From Deroplatys truncata (taxonomy: Eukaryota > Arthropoda > Insecta > Mantodea > Mantidae), in the NCBI GenBank assembly GCA_030765065.1, contig CM060983.1, positions 52,946,067-53,010,066 on the forward strand: 64,000 nt of DNA. The letters are read 5' to 3'. Shown piece after piece: positions 20,681-32,638 of the stretch (positions are counted from its first letter, which is position 1; every line of letters starts with the position of its first letter). The notes beneath the pieces are model-generated. The model saw only the letters and a program-made list of their open reading frames with translations, made no database searches and had not been told where the DNA came from. Both the position numbers and the translations under genes were made by a program.

Positions 20681-21728
20681 ATGAACTTGAAACTTCCTCT
20701 TCCTCTCTATGACGGATGAATCATTTTTTAACTGTCAATAATTTGGTATCTTCTGCACCGAACCGTTCTTCCATTCACCATTCCTTCCAGTAGTGGATCT
20801 CTTAGTGAACACTTTTGTCCCTGTAGCTCAGCACTTTTCTTCTTTCGCCCATTCTTTCTAAAACAGTTGCTCTGTTCGCGGCATTGCGTTAATGGTGGAA
20901 GTTATTCTCTGTCTCTTCTCATTCTCATTGTCTTTCCCTGCATTTGCTCCCTCCCTCTCTTTCTGCTCTCTCCCTTTACGGTGTCTTTCTCTCCCCCTCT
21001 AGTAGCATTTTCTATATATATATATATCTGTGTGTGCAGTGTACATGTCACGCGATGCTTTGAAAACCAGCAATATAAAGTTTAATCTGTGGTGTTTCTA
21101 AAAGTAAAACATAAATAAAAAGTTACACATTAGGTGTACAAATGATGACTCTTTCTTATGCTTGTTATACGATGGAACTATACCGTTTCTTGTGGTAACC
21201 GTCTTATGTAAAGAAAACTTCTGAAATGTCCATCCTATTGAACATTTGTAAACAATGAACTTCCCAGAAGCTTTATGCTAATATAGTTTTGGTAAGTAAT
21301 ACTTATCATGAACCTGAATAATACGATAAATATTTCGGGCTATGATTCTGCTCTTCATTAGACTCCCCTCAACGTTTTGGGGAAGTAATTAAGCAGCCTA
21401 CTTTATAAGTGGAGCCTAAGGTATGTTATGTATTATTTTGGTAACAATCGAACTGACCAGTTTTACTTGAAAAAATGTATACACCCAAACTTTAAAATTC
21501 GATGTTTGTCTTCAAGACAGACCATGTGTGTTTTTTAAATTTATACCTCAAGTAACACACCAAATCATTAACATGTATTAAAATGTTCATGACAATATCT
21601 CCAGTAGTTTCCAAGTTATTGTTTAATTAACCATTTTAATGGTAAACAAAAATGGTACATACGCCGAAAAAAATAAAATTTTACTAATGTAGATATCTAT
21701 TTTGACTTTAATTTTTGAGAAACAATAT
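20681..21728. other. Unassigned unique DNA
   Basis: C/T-rich around 20760-21000 with a short (TA)n at about 21013-21028, A/T-rich afterwards. No domain or repeat family recognised. Confidence 0.35.
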
Positions 21729-22587
21729 CTGTTGTGATACATTCACATGACTTTCTCTGCCATCCATCGTTTATTCGTGGGTACACAAACTATTCTTACT
21801 AAAGCTTATTTTTCTGACTACCACATTTTAATCCAAATAAACCTTTGCAGAAACAGCTACATTACATATTTCATTATAGATACAAAGGGAACAGCGACAG
21901 TCAAATGTTTAAGAACTGGCCGCTATATGCTGGCCTTAAAATTTAATACTGTTTCCATGGAATCGCAAGAAACAACTGAAAGTTGAAGAGAATGATCAAG
22001 AAATGAACAACTCCAATTGTAATAACGGATATCTAAGAAATGGCTAATGCCACAAAAAAACTTATTTTAATAAATCGTGTGTTTTAAAGAGATATACATT
22101 TTTGTATAGTAGTTTTCGTCTATCGCTTAACGTTTACCAGTTATACAAGATTATAATTTCTTTCCAATGAAGAAGATTTCATAGGCTATTCCCGGAAAAT
22201 CAGATATAGATTTTATTCTTCAGGTAAATGGTTTTCATATATGGTATTTTAATCAAAATCGTTAGTCACCTTTTAGAAAATAAAAGATTTCGAAAAATTT
22301 TCCACGTAAAGGGTAGTTTGGTGTGGGTAAATTTTGTTGAAAATCTTCGTGTCACGTCTTTGGGAGATATTGAACTTTAATGCCAAGTTTGGTACTTGTC
22401 CGACTTTTCGTTTTTGTGTTATGGTGTTCACAGCTACACAGACAGACGGACATGCTTCCAAAAACGCTTTATTTGGAATCAGGGGGCCTCAAAACATGTA
22501 TTTCCGGTGAAAACTCGGTATCGAATTTTGGGTGGAATGCAATACTCGTACTTACCCTACTTGCTGTACGTAGCACAGAAAGTAAAA
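21729..22587 (+). repeat. AT1 full copy, subtype b
   Basis: It starts TCTGTTGTGATACATTCACA and ends TAGCACAGAAAGTAAAAA. This is a good reference for subtype b, which has GGACGCTATATGCTGGCC-type sequence in place of the subtype a foldback region, and CGTCTATCGCTTAACG in the middle. Confidence 0.85.
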
Positions 22588-22736
22588 ATGACTCCCAACA
22601 CTTATAGTAAAAATGTAGAAAAAACACAAAGCGAGAAAAACAGCTTTGAAATTCCTAAAGCCTACATATTTGGGCGCAGGCACACTTAAAAGGTCATATA
22701 AGATTATTTCTAATCATCAGTAATAGACATGAAAAG

Positions 22737-22980
22737 TAAATTAAATTGAGTTTTATTTATGGGCTCTTTAACTGCTATGATCCTTAGCGTCCCGTTCTAT
22801 ATTGGGCGTGAAAGACCGGAAAGTTGGCTCAGATGCCTCTTTATCAGGTTTGAGGTTCTTTTACGTGCCGTAAATCTACGACACGGGACCACCGGCTTTA
22901 CTTCTCTTCCGAAAAAACCCATCACCTTCCGCCGGGTTTGAACCCGCGACCTCAGGAACTAGAGGCTAGCATGGAGGACG
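22737..22980 (-). repeat. SINE-B, nearly complete
   Basis: The tail AAATTAAATTGAGTTTT is at the low end. The B-box complement GGGTTTGAACCCGCG and the start of the tRNA-like head CTAGAGGCTAGCATGG are at the high end. About 45 bases of body present in the 13.4-kb copy are missing near 22910. Confidence 0.75.
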
Positions 22981-23555
22981 ACCATTATTATGAAACGCGA
23001 TCATTCATTCCTAACAATAGACCTTTAAACCAAACAAAAATATCTCAATTTTCACCCATGTGTACCATTGAGTAATATTCTTATAGTTCCATGTTGCGTT
23101 GGGTGTATCTTCAAGATACACCTAAGGGGTTGGTATCTGAACCAAGCATCTATAGCACGTATTCCACGCAGTCAGGTCATAATACCAGCAGCATTCCTCA
23201 TACACTATGGTGTGAGTTCGGACATCTATATAGAAATACTGGAGGGCAACTTGTGTTATTTTGTGTTGGTCTGTACGGGGAAGGAGGTTAATTACAGAAT
23301 AGTTTCTGACTGTTGCAAAGATAAGAGCCCAGCAACTGGTCAGTGTCCTGAAGATGAAGGCAAAGTCCGCCTTCGGAGCCTGAAAAAGCCATTACACGGT
23401 GACTGGCCAGACTACGAGATCGAGAATACTAATTATTACTCTTACGCCTCCAGAAACCTGCTTTGTGTCGTCGTATTAAATACTGGCTGATTTAAACTTA
23501 ATAAGATGTAACAACAACGAAAACTTCATTTAAAATACATATCTAGAAATGTAGT
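22981..23555. other. Unassigned DNA with a 140-codon ORF
   Basis: The plus-strand ORF at 23068-23490 is the longest in the window that no repeat explains. It has 11 cysteines and a hydrophobic N-terminus but no domain I recognise. A second frame is open over its first 200 bases, which argues against strong coding constraint. I do not call it a gene. Confidence 0.3.
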
Positions 23556-23559
23556 AATA

Positions 23560-24300
23560 CTTTTCCTACTACGTATAGTAAGTAAGTGGTAAAAATTCGA
23601 TGTCGAGATTTCACCGCACATTGTCGCCCCGATTCTGTTTCTCCGTTTGTCTGTGTGTGTCTGTGAACAGCATAACGCAAAAATGAAATGTCGGATAAAT
23701 ATCAAACTTGGTATTTAAGTTCAGCATCTTCCAAAGATGCGAAATGAAAATTTCCAAGAAAATCCCCCACCCTTTAGATGGAACATTTTTCGAAATTTTT
23801 TATTTTCTAAAACTGACTCTAACGATTAAAATTAAAATAACATATATTAAAGATATTTACATGGCAATTAAAATGTATAGCTTAAATTTTCTGGGAATAG
23901 CCTGAAAAGTCCTCGTCATTCTGAATGAAATTTTGATAGATATAATCCGTAAATCGTAAGAGATATACAAAATGAAAAAATGGTTTCGTTAAAGACACAA
24001 TTTATGTCAAATACCTTTTTCATGCTATTCACCATTTTCAAGATTTAACTGCTATTGGTTTCAATTTTCTATGTAATAGATTTTTGAAGTGTTAAGTTAT
24101 TATTCTTTATGCCATGCAAGATTATGGAACATTCTGTATTCCTCTTGTATCTACAACGAGATGTGTAATGAGACCACTTCTGTAAACGTTTATCCCGATT
24201 ATCATGATGTAGGTAGGAAAGTAAACTCTATAAGAATAGTTTGTATAACAGATGTAAAAATAAACGATAATGGCTAGAGAAAGTGATGTGAGCGTGATAA
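23560..24300 (-). repeat. AT1 copy, minus strand
   Basis: Runs from TTTTCCTACTACGTATAGTAAG to GGCTAGAGAAAGTGATGTGAG. The microsatellite is a short GT tract at 23652-23665. It is slightly shorter than the young copies through small deletions. Confidence 0.75.
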
Positions 24301-24388
24301 TTAGTATATTTTTGTATATCGTTAATTAGTATAAATTGCAAAGCACATATTTGGATACCACTAGCATTAAATGATGAAACAGGAAAAA

Positions 24389-25268
24389 TCTGGTGTGTTA
24401 CATTCACATGACTTTCTCTGCCCTCTATCATTTATTAGTGGGTATATAAACTGTTCTTATTAAAGCTTATTTTACTATCTACTACAAAATTTAGTCCAAA
24501 TAAACCTTTGCAGAAGTAGCTACATTACACATTTCGTTATAGATACAAAGAGAGCAGCGATAGTCAAATGTTTAAGAACTGGACGCTATATGCTGGCCTT
24601 AAAATTCCATACTGTTTCCATTGCATTGCGAGAAAGAACTGAATGTTGAAAGGACTTTAAAGGATGGCCAAGTAATGAACAACTCGAACCTTTCATAACG
24701 GATGTCTCAGAAATGGCTTATGCCACATAAAAACGTATTTGAAGTAAATTGTATCTTTTAAAGAGATTTACAATTTTTATGTAGTATATTTTCGTCTACC
24801 GCTTAACGTTTACCAGTTACACAAGTTTATACAAAATTCCTTCCGAATGAAGAGGCCTTCACAAACTATTCTCAGAAAATTCAAGATATACATTTTATTT
24901 GTCATGTAAATATGTTCAATATATGGTATTTTAATCAAAATCCTTAGAGGCATTTTTTCAGAAAATAAAAAATTTCGAGAAATCTTTCATGTAAAGGGTA
25001 GTTTGGGATGAAGGATTTTTTTGAAAATCCTCATGTCACATCTTTGGAAGGTATTTAATCTAAATACAAAGTTTGGTATTTATCCAACTTTTGTTTTTGA
25101 GTTATGCTGTTCGCACACAAACACACACGCGGACCTTTTTCTAAAAATCTTTTTAGGGGGGGCTACAGGGAGCCTGAAAACATGTATTTCCGGTTAAATC
25201 TCGGTATTGAATTTTTCGGTGGAATGCAATATATCTATCTACTATGTTCGCGTAGAGAGAGTAAAAAT
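24389..25268 (+). repeat. AT1 full copy, subtype b
   Basis: Runs from TCTGGTGTGTTACATTCACA after five A to GTAGAGAGAGTAAAAA. A short CA tract is at 25117-25130, with an extra G run at about 25155. Confidence 0.85.
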
Positions 25269-25557
25269 GTATTCCATATCCTGCACGTGATCATACCTGT
25301 GTTCAAGTATGACAGGTGAATATCTGTAAGTAGGATTTTGGTTGAGGCGAGTAGACACTTGAGTGTTCACAATTGATAATATCGGAGTGAGAGAAAAATA
25401 ACAGCGCTTTAATTAGCTTGTTAAGGCTGGAGTAGCTCACCTACAAACGACCTACAAAGCAACATACTGAAACGCTCTGATAAAAAATGAACGCTGCCTA
25501 AGCATTATAGCCACTTTTTTCTCTGTTCATAGTATATGGCAATCATTTGTTAAAAAT
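25269..25557. other. Unassigned spacer
   Basis: Nothing recognised on either strand. Confidence 0.35.
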
Positions 25558-25795
25558 TTGATGCGTTACGTTCACATGACCTTCTTTACTCATTACTGCA
25601 TAGACAATTCTTACAAAGGCTTATGCTTCTATCTACTTCCTTTATTCGAGATAAAATGTCATTACACATTTACACAATTCGTTGAAGGTATAAGAAGAAT
25701 ACAGTAGGCTAATGCGATAGTCAGATTTTTAAAAGAGTGTCGCTATGTGATGCTTTTAAATTCTATACTCTTTAAATCGCCACGAGAAAAAAATA
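25558..25795 (+). repeat. AT1 5' fragment
   Basis: Begins TTTGATGCGTTACGTTCACA and ends in an A-rich run. The complete copy at 25801 begins right after that run. Confidence 0.65.
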
Positions 25796-25800
25796 AAAAT

Positions 25801-26645
25801 ATGATGTGTTACACTCACATGACTTTCTCTACTCTTGTACAAACTATTTTTACAAACGCTTATTCTCCATATGCTTCATGTTAATCGAAATATCGAGATG
25901 TTAATCTTATTGCTAATTTTCTTGTAGATGCAAGGGGAATTGGTAGGCTTTAAGCGATAGTCAAATATTTTAAGAGCTGGTTGCTATGTGGAGTATTCCA
26001 TTCTCTTTGCATTACCAGGACAATAAAATGAATAACGAATTCCCATTTGGGGAAAAGTATAAGTATTGGAAAATTTAAGGGAATAACAAGCAATATCTCG
26101 AAAATGGTTCACTCAACAAAAAAACTGTATATGACACAAATTGTGTGGTTTAACGCGATCTACATTTTTTGTGTAGTAAAATTTTGTTTATCTCTTATGG
26201 TTTACCAGTTATGCAAAAGCTGTTCACAATGAAGAATACTTTGGAGACATTCCCAGAAATTTCGAGATATACATTTCATTTGACATGAAAATATCTTAAA
26301 CATATGATATCTTAATCAAAATCGTTAGAGGCATTTGCGAAAAAATTAAAATGTTCGAAAAATGTTCCATGTAAAGGGTAATCTGGGGTGGGGGATTTTC
26401 TTGAAAACCTTCGTGTCGCATATTTGAAAGATACTGAACCTAAATAGCAAGTTTGGTGTTTATCCGACTGTTCGTTTCTGAGTTATGCTGTTCAAAGACA
26501 CACACACACACGGACATGTTTCCAAAAATGCTTTTTTTGGATTCAGGGGATCTCAAAACATGTATTTCCGGTGAAATCTCGGTATTGAACTTTTGGATGG
26601 AATACAATACTTCCCCTACTTACTATACATAGTAGAGAAACTAAT
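25801..26645 (+). repeat. AT1 full copy, subtype a
   Basis: Runs from ATGATGTGTTACACTCACA to CATAGTAGAGAAACTAAT. The CA tract is at 26498-26511. Confidence 0.85.
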
Positions 26646-26654
26646 AATGTCTTA

Positions 26655-28148
26655 CCGCTTGAAAAGAGTGTATGTGAAAATTAAAACCACACAAATCAAA
26701 TCTCAGGGATAATTAACGCTACAAATATTTTTATTTGACAAAAACTGTGTTCTTTAACAAGATCCACTTTTTATGTAGTAAGAATTGCTCTACCTCCCAG
26801 GATTATCAGTTACATAAAAATCATTCAGAGTGAAATGGACTTCACAGGCTATTGCCAGAAAATTCAAGGGATAGATTTTATTTGTCATGTAAATGTCTTT
26901 AATATGTGGTATTGTAATCACAACCGTTTGGGCCAATTTTGAGGAAGTCAAAAATAATGGTAATCTTTTCATGTGAAGGGTAGTTTGGGGTGGGGGAATT
27001 TTCTTGAAAATCGTCGTGTCTTATCCTTGGAAGAGTATGAACTTAAATACTAAGTTTAGTATTTAACCGACTTTTCATTTTTTAATTCTGCTGTTCATAG
27101 ACAGAGACAGATACACACTCATGCACACAGGGACAATTCTTTCTTTCTCTACCACGTGCATAGTAGGTAGAGAAGGTATTGCATTTCACAAAAAAAATTT
27201 GATACCGGATTTCAAAGGAGATATACATTTTGAGTACTTGAATCTCCCCAAAATAAATAAATAAATTTTAGAAAAGGACCGTATATGTGTATGTGCATAG
27301 CTTAAAAACGAAAAGTCGGATAAATACTAAACTTGACATTTAACTTCAATACATTCCAAAGATGTGATACGCAGATTTTAAAGAACCCCCCTACAGTACC
27401 CTATACATGGAACATACTTCAAAAAATTTTATTTTCTAAAAAATGGCTCTAACGATTTCGATTAAAACACCATATTATATTAAAGATATTTACAGGACAA
27501 ATAAAATGTATATCTTGAATTTTCTGGGAATAGCATGTGAAGTCGTTTTCATTCGCAAGGAATTTTGTATAATTTTCTATGACCGCTTAACGTTAAGCGA
27601 TAAAAGGAAACGTACTACACAAAAAATGTAGATCCCTTTAAAACACACAATTTATTTCAATAACTTTTTTTTTGCGACATCAACCATTACCGAGATATCC
27701 GTTATTAGTGATTCGAGTTCAACATTTGGTCATTCTTTTTAAGTCCTGTCGATTTTCAGTTGTTTCTCGAGATGTTACAGAAATATAGTTGAAGTTTTAA
27801 GGCAGCATATAGCGCTCAGTTCTTAAACATTTGACTATCGCTGTTCCCTTTGTATCTATAACGAAATGTGTAATGCAGCTATTTCTGGTAAGGTTTATCT
27901 GGATTAAAATGAAGTAGATAGGAAAATAAACTTTCGTAAGAATAATTTATATACCCACTAATAAAGGACAGAGGGCAGAGAAAGCCAAGTGGATGTAATG
28001 CATATAATACGATTTTTTTTCTAAAAATGCTTTCTTTAGAATCAGGTAGTCTCAAAACGTGTATTTCGGTGAAAAATCAGTATGGAATTTTTGGATGAAC
28101 CGTAATAGGTCCTTCTACTTACTGTACGTAAGCATTAAGAAGAGTAAA
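26655..28148 (+). repeat. AT1 copy interrupted by a second AT1
   Basis: The plus-strand host copy covers 26655-27140 and 28014-28148, ending AAGAAGAGTAAAAA. The two parts join at the family's CTTTTTCTAAAAATGC motif when 27141-28013 is removed. Confidence 0.8.
27141..28013 (-). repeat. Nested full AT1 copy, subtype b
   Basis: Complete on the minus strand, from CTTTCTCTACCACGTGC to AGCCAAGTGGATGTAATGC. It lies in the T/A run after the microsatellite of the surrounding copy, so it defines the ends of AT1 by comparison with the unoccupied site in other copies. Confidence 0.85.
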
Positions 28149-28986
28149 AATCTGATGGATACATTCACATGACTTTCTCTACCCTCTCTATTTTATTAGT
28201 GCGCATACGAATTATTTTTACACAAGTTTATTTTTCTAACTACTACATTTTAATCCAAATAAACTTTTCCAGAAATAGCTACATTACACATTTCGTTATA
28301 AATACAAAGAGAACAGCGATAGTCAAATGTTTAAGAACTGGACGCTATATGCTGGCCTTAAAATTCAATACTGGTTCCATACAATTGCGCGAAACAACTG
28401 AATGTTGACAGGACTTAAAGAAAATGACTAAGAAATGAACAATTCGAACCTTTAATAACGGATATCTCAGAAACGGCTTATACAATAAAAAAACTTATTT
28501 AAGTAAATTGTGTGTTTTAAAGAGATCTATATTTTTTGTGTAGTACGTTTTGGTCTGTCGCTTGACGTTTACCAGTTGCTAAGATTATACAAAATTCCTT
28601 CCGCATGAAGTGGGCTTCATAGGCTGTTCTCAGAAAATTCAAAATATACATTTTATTTATCATGTAAATATCTTTAATATATAGTATTTTAATTAGAATT
28701 GTTAGAGCCATTTTTTAGAAAATCAAAATTTTCTAAGCATCTTCTATGTAAAGGGTATTTTCTTGAAAATCTTCATGTCCCATCTTTGGGAGGTACTGAA
28801 CTTAAATACTAAATTTTCAGTTATGCTGTTCATAGACACACAGACGGACATACAGACACACACACAACATATGGACCTTCTTCCAAATTTTTTTCGGGGC
28901 CTCAAACTTGTATTTCCGGTGAAATGACGATTCGGTGGAATACAATACTTCCCCTACTTACTATACCTAGTAGAGAAAGTAAAAAT
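28149..28986 (+). repeat. AT1 full copy, subtype b
   Basis: Starts TCTGATGGATACATTCACA directly on the terminal A run of the previous copy and ends CTAGTAGAGAAAGTAAAAA. A mixed CA/GACA tract lies at 28834-28868. Confidence 0.85.
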
Positions 28987-29605
28987 AGTGTATCATAATT
29001 ATCAGTAACAGTGCTTTCCCACAGATTACCAATGCATAGCGGTTCTAGAAACAGAATACAATATTCTTCTACCCACTTACGTTTAATTACGATAAAGGTG
29101 TCGTCATGAATTAACTGCAACGCGGCTTGCGGACCAATTTTTGGATTCCGAAGATACAAAACGTGTGTTTTCGGTGAAATCTGGATTTCGAATTGTTGGA
29201 TGGAATGCAATATTTCCACTGCCGAGCATATCCCAGCGGTAGAGAGAGTAAAATAAGCCTTTGTGTGATTAATTTGTAGCATAAGTTTGAAAATTGCTGA
29301 TTGTTTAAGGCTGGATGACAACTTGGAACGCAAACGGCGAAGTTAAAATACCTGCACAACTAATTGAGCGTCCACAAATTAAGGTAAGCTTTACGGGAGC
29401 TGCCGGGAACGAATATTGGATTCATATTGTGAGTAGTTGTCTTCACAGTAGAACTTGTTCAGGAGGCCTGAACTAAAGTCGAAACCCGATGGTTCTTTAA
29501 TCGCAAGCTTGGAAGACAACCGAAAGCCCAGAACAATAGATTTCAATGTACACTATTTGTTATAAACGTGTTAGGATGACGCTTTCGCAACAAGAATAAA
29601 AAAAA
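28987..29605. other. Mostly unassigned, with an AT1 3' scrap
   Basis: 29130-29255 is a worn AT1 3' end finishing GGTAGAGAGAGTAAAATAAG. The rest (about 350 bases at 29256-29605) shows nothing recognisable. The 143-codon minus-strand ORF at 28902-29333 reads through AT1 and is not a gene. Confidence 0.5.
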
Positions 29606-30472
29606 TCTGATGTGTTACACTCACATGACTTTCTCTACTCTTGTACAAACTATTTTTTACAAACGCTTATTCTCCATATGCTTCATGTTAATCGAGATGT
29701 TAATCTTATTGCTAATTTTCTTGTAGATGCAAGGGGAATATGGTAGGCTTTAAGCGATAGTCAATTATTTAACGCTGGTTGCTATGTGGCGCATTCCATT
29801 CTCTTTGCATGTCCAGGACAAAAAAAATGAATAACGAAATTGAGAAAAAGTATAAGTATTGTAAAATTTAAGGGAATAACAAGCAATATCTCGAAAATGG
29901 TTCACTCAACAAAAAAAAATCTATATGACATAAATTGTGTATTTTAAGGCGATCTACATTTTTTGTGTTGTAAAATTTTGTCTATCTCTTATGGTTTACC
30001 ATTTATGCAAAAGTCGTTCACAATGGAGAATACTTTTGGAGACATTCCCAGAAAATTCAAGATATACATTTTATTTTTCATGAAAATATCTTAAACATAT
30101 GATATTTTAATCAAAATCCTTAGAGCCATTTTTGAGAAAATTAAACTTTTCGAAAAATCTTCCATGTAAAGGGTAATCTGGGGGGGAAATTTTCCTGAAA
30201 ACCTTCGTGTCGCATTTCTGGAAGATACTGAACCTAAATACCAAGTTTGGTGTTTATCCGACTGTTCGTTTCTGAGTTATGCTGTTCATAGACAGACAGA
30301 CAGACACACACACAGACAGACACACAGACACACACAGGGACATGTTTCCAAAAATCTTTTTTTTTGGATTCAGGGTGTCTTAAACATATATTTCCAGTGA
30401 AATCGCGATATCGAATTTTTGGGTGGAATACAATACTTCCCCTACTTACTGTACGTAGTAGAGAAAGTAAAA
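29606..30472 (+). repeat. AT1 full copy, subtype a
   Basis: Runs from TCTGATGTGTTACACTCACA to ACGTAGTAGAGAAAGTAAAAA. It has the richest GACA/CACA tract of the subtype a copies at about 30290-30338. Flanking TAAAAAA runs are on both sides. Confidence 0.88.
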
Positions 30473-30570
30473 AACCATAATGGCATGGTTTTATAAAGTG
30501 TTTATTGTATCGAATTTTGAGGTTGTTTAACCTCCATTATGCCGGCTGAATTGCAAGAAGCTGAAAAAGT

Positions 30571-30835
30571 CTGATGTGTTACACTCACACGACTTTCTCT
30601 GCTCTTGTACAAATTATTTTTACAAACGCTTATTCTCCATCTACTTCATGTTAATCTTATTGCTAATTTTCTTGTAGGTGCAAGGGGAATTGCTAGGCTT
30701 TAAGCGATAGTCAAATATTTTAAGAGCTGGTTGCTATGTCAAGCATTCCATTGTCTTTGCATGTCCAGGACATAAAAAAAAAAAGGAATAACGAATTCCC
30801 ATTTGAGAAAAAGTATAATTATTGGAAAATTCAAA
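30571..30835 (+). repeat. AT1 5' fragment, subtype a
   Basis: Starts TCTGATGTGTTACACTCACA-like and breaks off after TTGGAAAATTCAAA. The 3' two thirds are absent. Confidence 0.75.
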
Positions 30836-31974
30836 TAAATTATTTCTGTATATCCTTGAAGTTAGCTTCCCTTATATTTGAGGTTAGATGTACTCTTACT
30901 TAAGCCTTTATGAACTAGTTGATGAGATGATAATTAGTTTTAAAGGGCAGAACTTCTATTTTAAATTGGTTATAAGTATTTTATTCCTTTATTTGATAAT
31001 GACAATAGCTATTATTTGTATAATGTTTTACATTGTATTCCTGAAATGATTGAGTTTAAAAATGATTTTAAATTTACTCGTTACTTCGTTATTTGTAAAT
31101 TAGTGCAAGTAAAAACTTAGTTCGTAAAAATCTTAGCGGATGACAACGAAACTATTTTAAGGACACATCTGTTTTCTGCGTGAGAGCTAATTTTAGTTGA
31201 GTGCACCAGTAATGACAGATTCTCCTCACATAACATTAGTATGTTACATGTTCCCCAACGGCGAAGTTCTCTGTCTACAGGAGGCCAAACAGATCTCATA
31301 GCCACGTGCGCGATTTGTACGGTCCACTTGAGTTAAATGTGAGTTCCAGACAACAACATGTTTTCCTTTTATGCATTTCTCCAGTGAAACCCATCTCGGT
31401 CCCATTTTTTACTTTCGAGTCCTAACTCGGTCCAGTCTTGCAAAATGTGGACAGCCTACTCGGTCCATACCCCTGACTTAGGACTTTCAGCAGACCTACA
31501 GTGACTGCAAAACAATATTGCAGTTTCATGTCTCACCAAAACCTACTAAATGCATTTAATAATTTTGTAAACTCCACACACAAAATATTTGAAAAATCGG
31601 TAAATTATTTAAAAATTATATTTCTAAATAAATGAAAAATTTTGAAAAATGTCAAAATATAATAACGTTTGTTCTTTTGTGAAGAGTTGCCAGCAATGTC
31701 GCGGTCACAACTGATTCTTTTTCAGGACAGTCACAAAGATAGCAGCTGATACTGGCTGGGTGGCGTCAAAGGTTGATTACCTGAAGTTGCAAACCTAATG
31801 GAGGGAAAAACAATATTGTTTTATTCAGTATTGTACATGTACCTACATAGCGGAAATTATTATGTACTCTTAATGAGTCACGAGCGAAAGGATATAATTT
31901 ACCTCGAGGTCCCTAATATGAACAACTAGGCGCAGCCTGTGGTGATTCGCAACGACATAATATCAAACACTGAA
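30836..31974. other. Unassigned unique DNA
   Basis: A/T-rich, with CTCGGTCC present three times between 31394 and 31467. No ORF with a domain, RNA gene or known repeat is seen. Confidence 0.35.
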
Positions 31975-32548
31975 TGAGGTAAAAGGTAAAGTCACGGACA
32001 AACGTAGTGGTCCCCGCAACCTGGGCAGAGCAGTGCAAGTAGGCCGCAATGGCTCTTTTTGCTTCTACCGTGACCCGTGGGAGGGAGGGATGAGAGGAGA
32101 GACCTGAAGGACGACCAGATTCGGATGACGACGGGCGCAAACATAGAGCGTCCATAACGTTTCCAGATCGAACGCATCCAACGCCATCGAACCCGCGACA
32201 GTTCCCCCGGGCGGGGCCCACTCGCGGGCGAGACCTAACTAAGCAGTCCCGCAAATACGTCAGGGAAGAAACCTCTACAGAGCGCAAAGCCACCGCCCAG
32301 CCGCAACCCACCGAACACCGTCGTCTGGTCCTACAACCCTGAAACAGATGACAATGAAGGAAATGATTGGTATAGGAAATGAGGGACAAGAAAATCGTGA
32401 TAGAAGATGAACCACCCCAGCATTCACCTGACGATCCGGAGAATCCTTGAAAACGCATGGGTCAGAGGGGGCGGTCATCGAGGTTCGAACCTGGGACCTC
32501 CTTAATGCGACTCGCACACATTACTGTGACAGCATCTCCCTGGGTCTG
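31975..32548 (-). repeat. GC-rich tRNA-headed SINE, type I
   Basis: Minus-strand head at 32548-32480 with B-box GGTTCGAACC, then the body motifs shared with the 20.1-kb copy. ORFs of 181 and 80 codons on this strand are shadows of its GC-rich body. Confidence 0.75.
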
Positions 32549-32560
32549 AATGGAGCGAGT

Positions 32561-32562
32561 AG

Positions 32563-32638
<76 letters not shown>
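32561..32638 (+). repeat. (ATT)n microsatellite
   Basis: About 26 uninterrupted units, placed just upstream of the SINE head and not at its tail. It creates poly-Leu and poly-Tyr ORFs on the plus strand that are artefacts. Confidence 0.95.

Noticed and set aside
28902..29333. 143-codon minus-strand ORF
   Set aside because: It crosses the end of one AT1 copy, a spacer and a worn AT1 scrap. There is no conserved motif or consistent start.
24389..30835. Satellite DNA (tandem array) because AT1 copies lie end to end
   Set aside because: Orientation, subtype and completeness vary, and unique DNA separates several copies. The pattern fits insertion into A runs, not a tandem satellite.
31913..32458. 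181-codon minus-strand ORF
   Set aside because: It lies in the GC-rich SINE body, where stop codons are rare. The corresponding copies at 20.1 and 62.5 kb are open in other frames and not conserved as protein.
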